A DNA stretch of 64,000 nucleotides from Taeniopygia guttata (taxonomy: Eukaryota; Chordata; Aves; Passeriformes; Estrildidae). Each line of letters begins with the position of its first letter. Within the stretch, counting starts at the first letter, position 1. A program made the translations under genes and the position numbers. Below, piece by piece: positions 63,836 to 64,000 of this stretch. The notes under the pieces were generated by a model. It saw nothing but the letters and a program-made list of their open reading frames with translations, did not search any database and was not told the DNA's origin. The stretch lies in contig NC_133026.1 of the NCBI RefSeq assembly GCF_048771995.1, positions 59,459,001-59,523,000 of the forward strand. Direction: 5' to 3'.

Positions 63836-64000
63836 ATGGAATCCTGGGCTGAATTAAAAGCAGCATGGGCAGCAGGTGATTCTCCCTCTACTCTGCTCTG
63901 ATGAGACCCCACCTGCATTGCTGCATCCCAGCAGCTCTGAGATCCCCAGCACAGCAAAGACATGGATCTACTGGAGCAAGTCCAGAGGAGGCCATCAAGA
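63836..64000 (+). repeat. CR1-type LINE, 3' part, cut by window end
   Basis: The order 'GGAATCCTGGGCTG', 'AGCAGCATGGGCAGCAGGTGATTCTCCCTCTACTCTGCTCT', 'GAGACCCCACCTGCATTGCTGCATCC', 'ACATGGATCTACTGGAGCAAGTCCAGAGGAGGCC' is characteristic of the distal part of avian CR1 retroposons. It reads 5' to 3' on the + strand and continues past the window end, so its 3' tail is not seen. The left boundary is the start of recognisable similarity, as usual for 5'-truncated copies. Confidence 0.85.

Noticed and set aside
1..64000. CRISPR arrays, bacterial operons or phage modules
   Set aside because: No spaced direct repeats of that kind and all landmarks are vertebrate.

Overview
The window looks like nuclear DNA from a bird, most likely a passerine. 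It is an AT-rich, gene-poor region holding one clear protein-coding gene, an intact single-exon melanocortin-4 receptor (MC4R) at 54685-55680 on the + strand. The bird assignment rests on three things: the receptor sequence, 3'-end fragments of CR1-type LINEs (window end, about 40.6 kb, and a tail at 24.5 kb), and several LTR families that I recognise from memory as common in avian genomes. The passerine placement is inference.

Layout. Positions 1-3100 are a degenerate endogenous retrovirus (ERV) on the - strand, cut by the window start. It has a complete 5' LTR (2754-3100), a tRNA-Phe-type primer binding site (2733-2750), a leader, a gag remnant with a proline-rich 27-bp repeat, and an env transmembrane remnant running off the left edge. 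The space where capsid and all of pol should lie is gone; a very GC- and CpG-rich segment (about 1530-1960) lies inside the remnant. From 3101 to about 54 kb I see no supportable protein gene. This stretch holds solitary or partial LTRs (3627-4346, 6391-6980, 12197-12565, 14289-14863, 43115-43657), CR1 fragments, poly-T/poly-A tracts, a GTATAC-rich minisatellite (21759-21885), two perfect inverted repeats (8527-8601 and 12096-12134) and a 160-bp direct duplication (28545-28704 and 29956-30115).

MC4R comes next, with a plausible promoter/5'UTR (about 54060-54684) and two AATAAA signals (55938 and 56005). Further LTR copies follow at 58753-59798 and 60885-61252, and the window ends inside a CR1 element (63836-64000).

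No operon-like or multi-gene system is visible. The ERV and the other repeats show no sequence evidence of functional interaction with MC4R. The open frames in the intergenic parts are short and look like chance frames. The least ordinary items are the CpG-rich promoter-like segment inside the ERV, the perfect 29-bp hairpin at 8.5 kb, the 160-bp duplication and a small CpG cluster at 30.69 kb.
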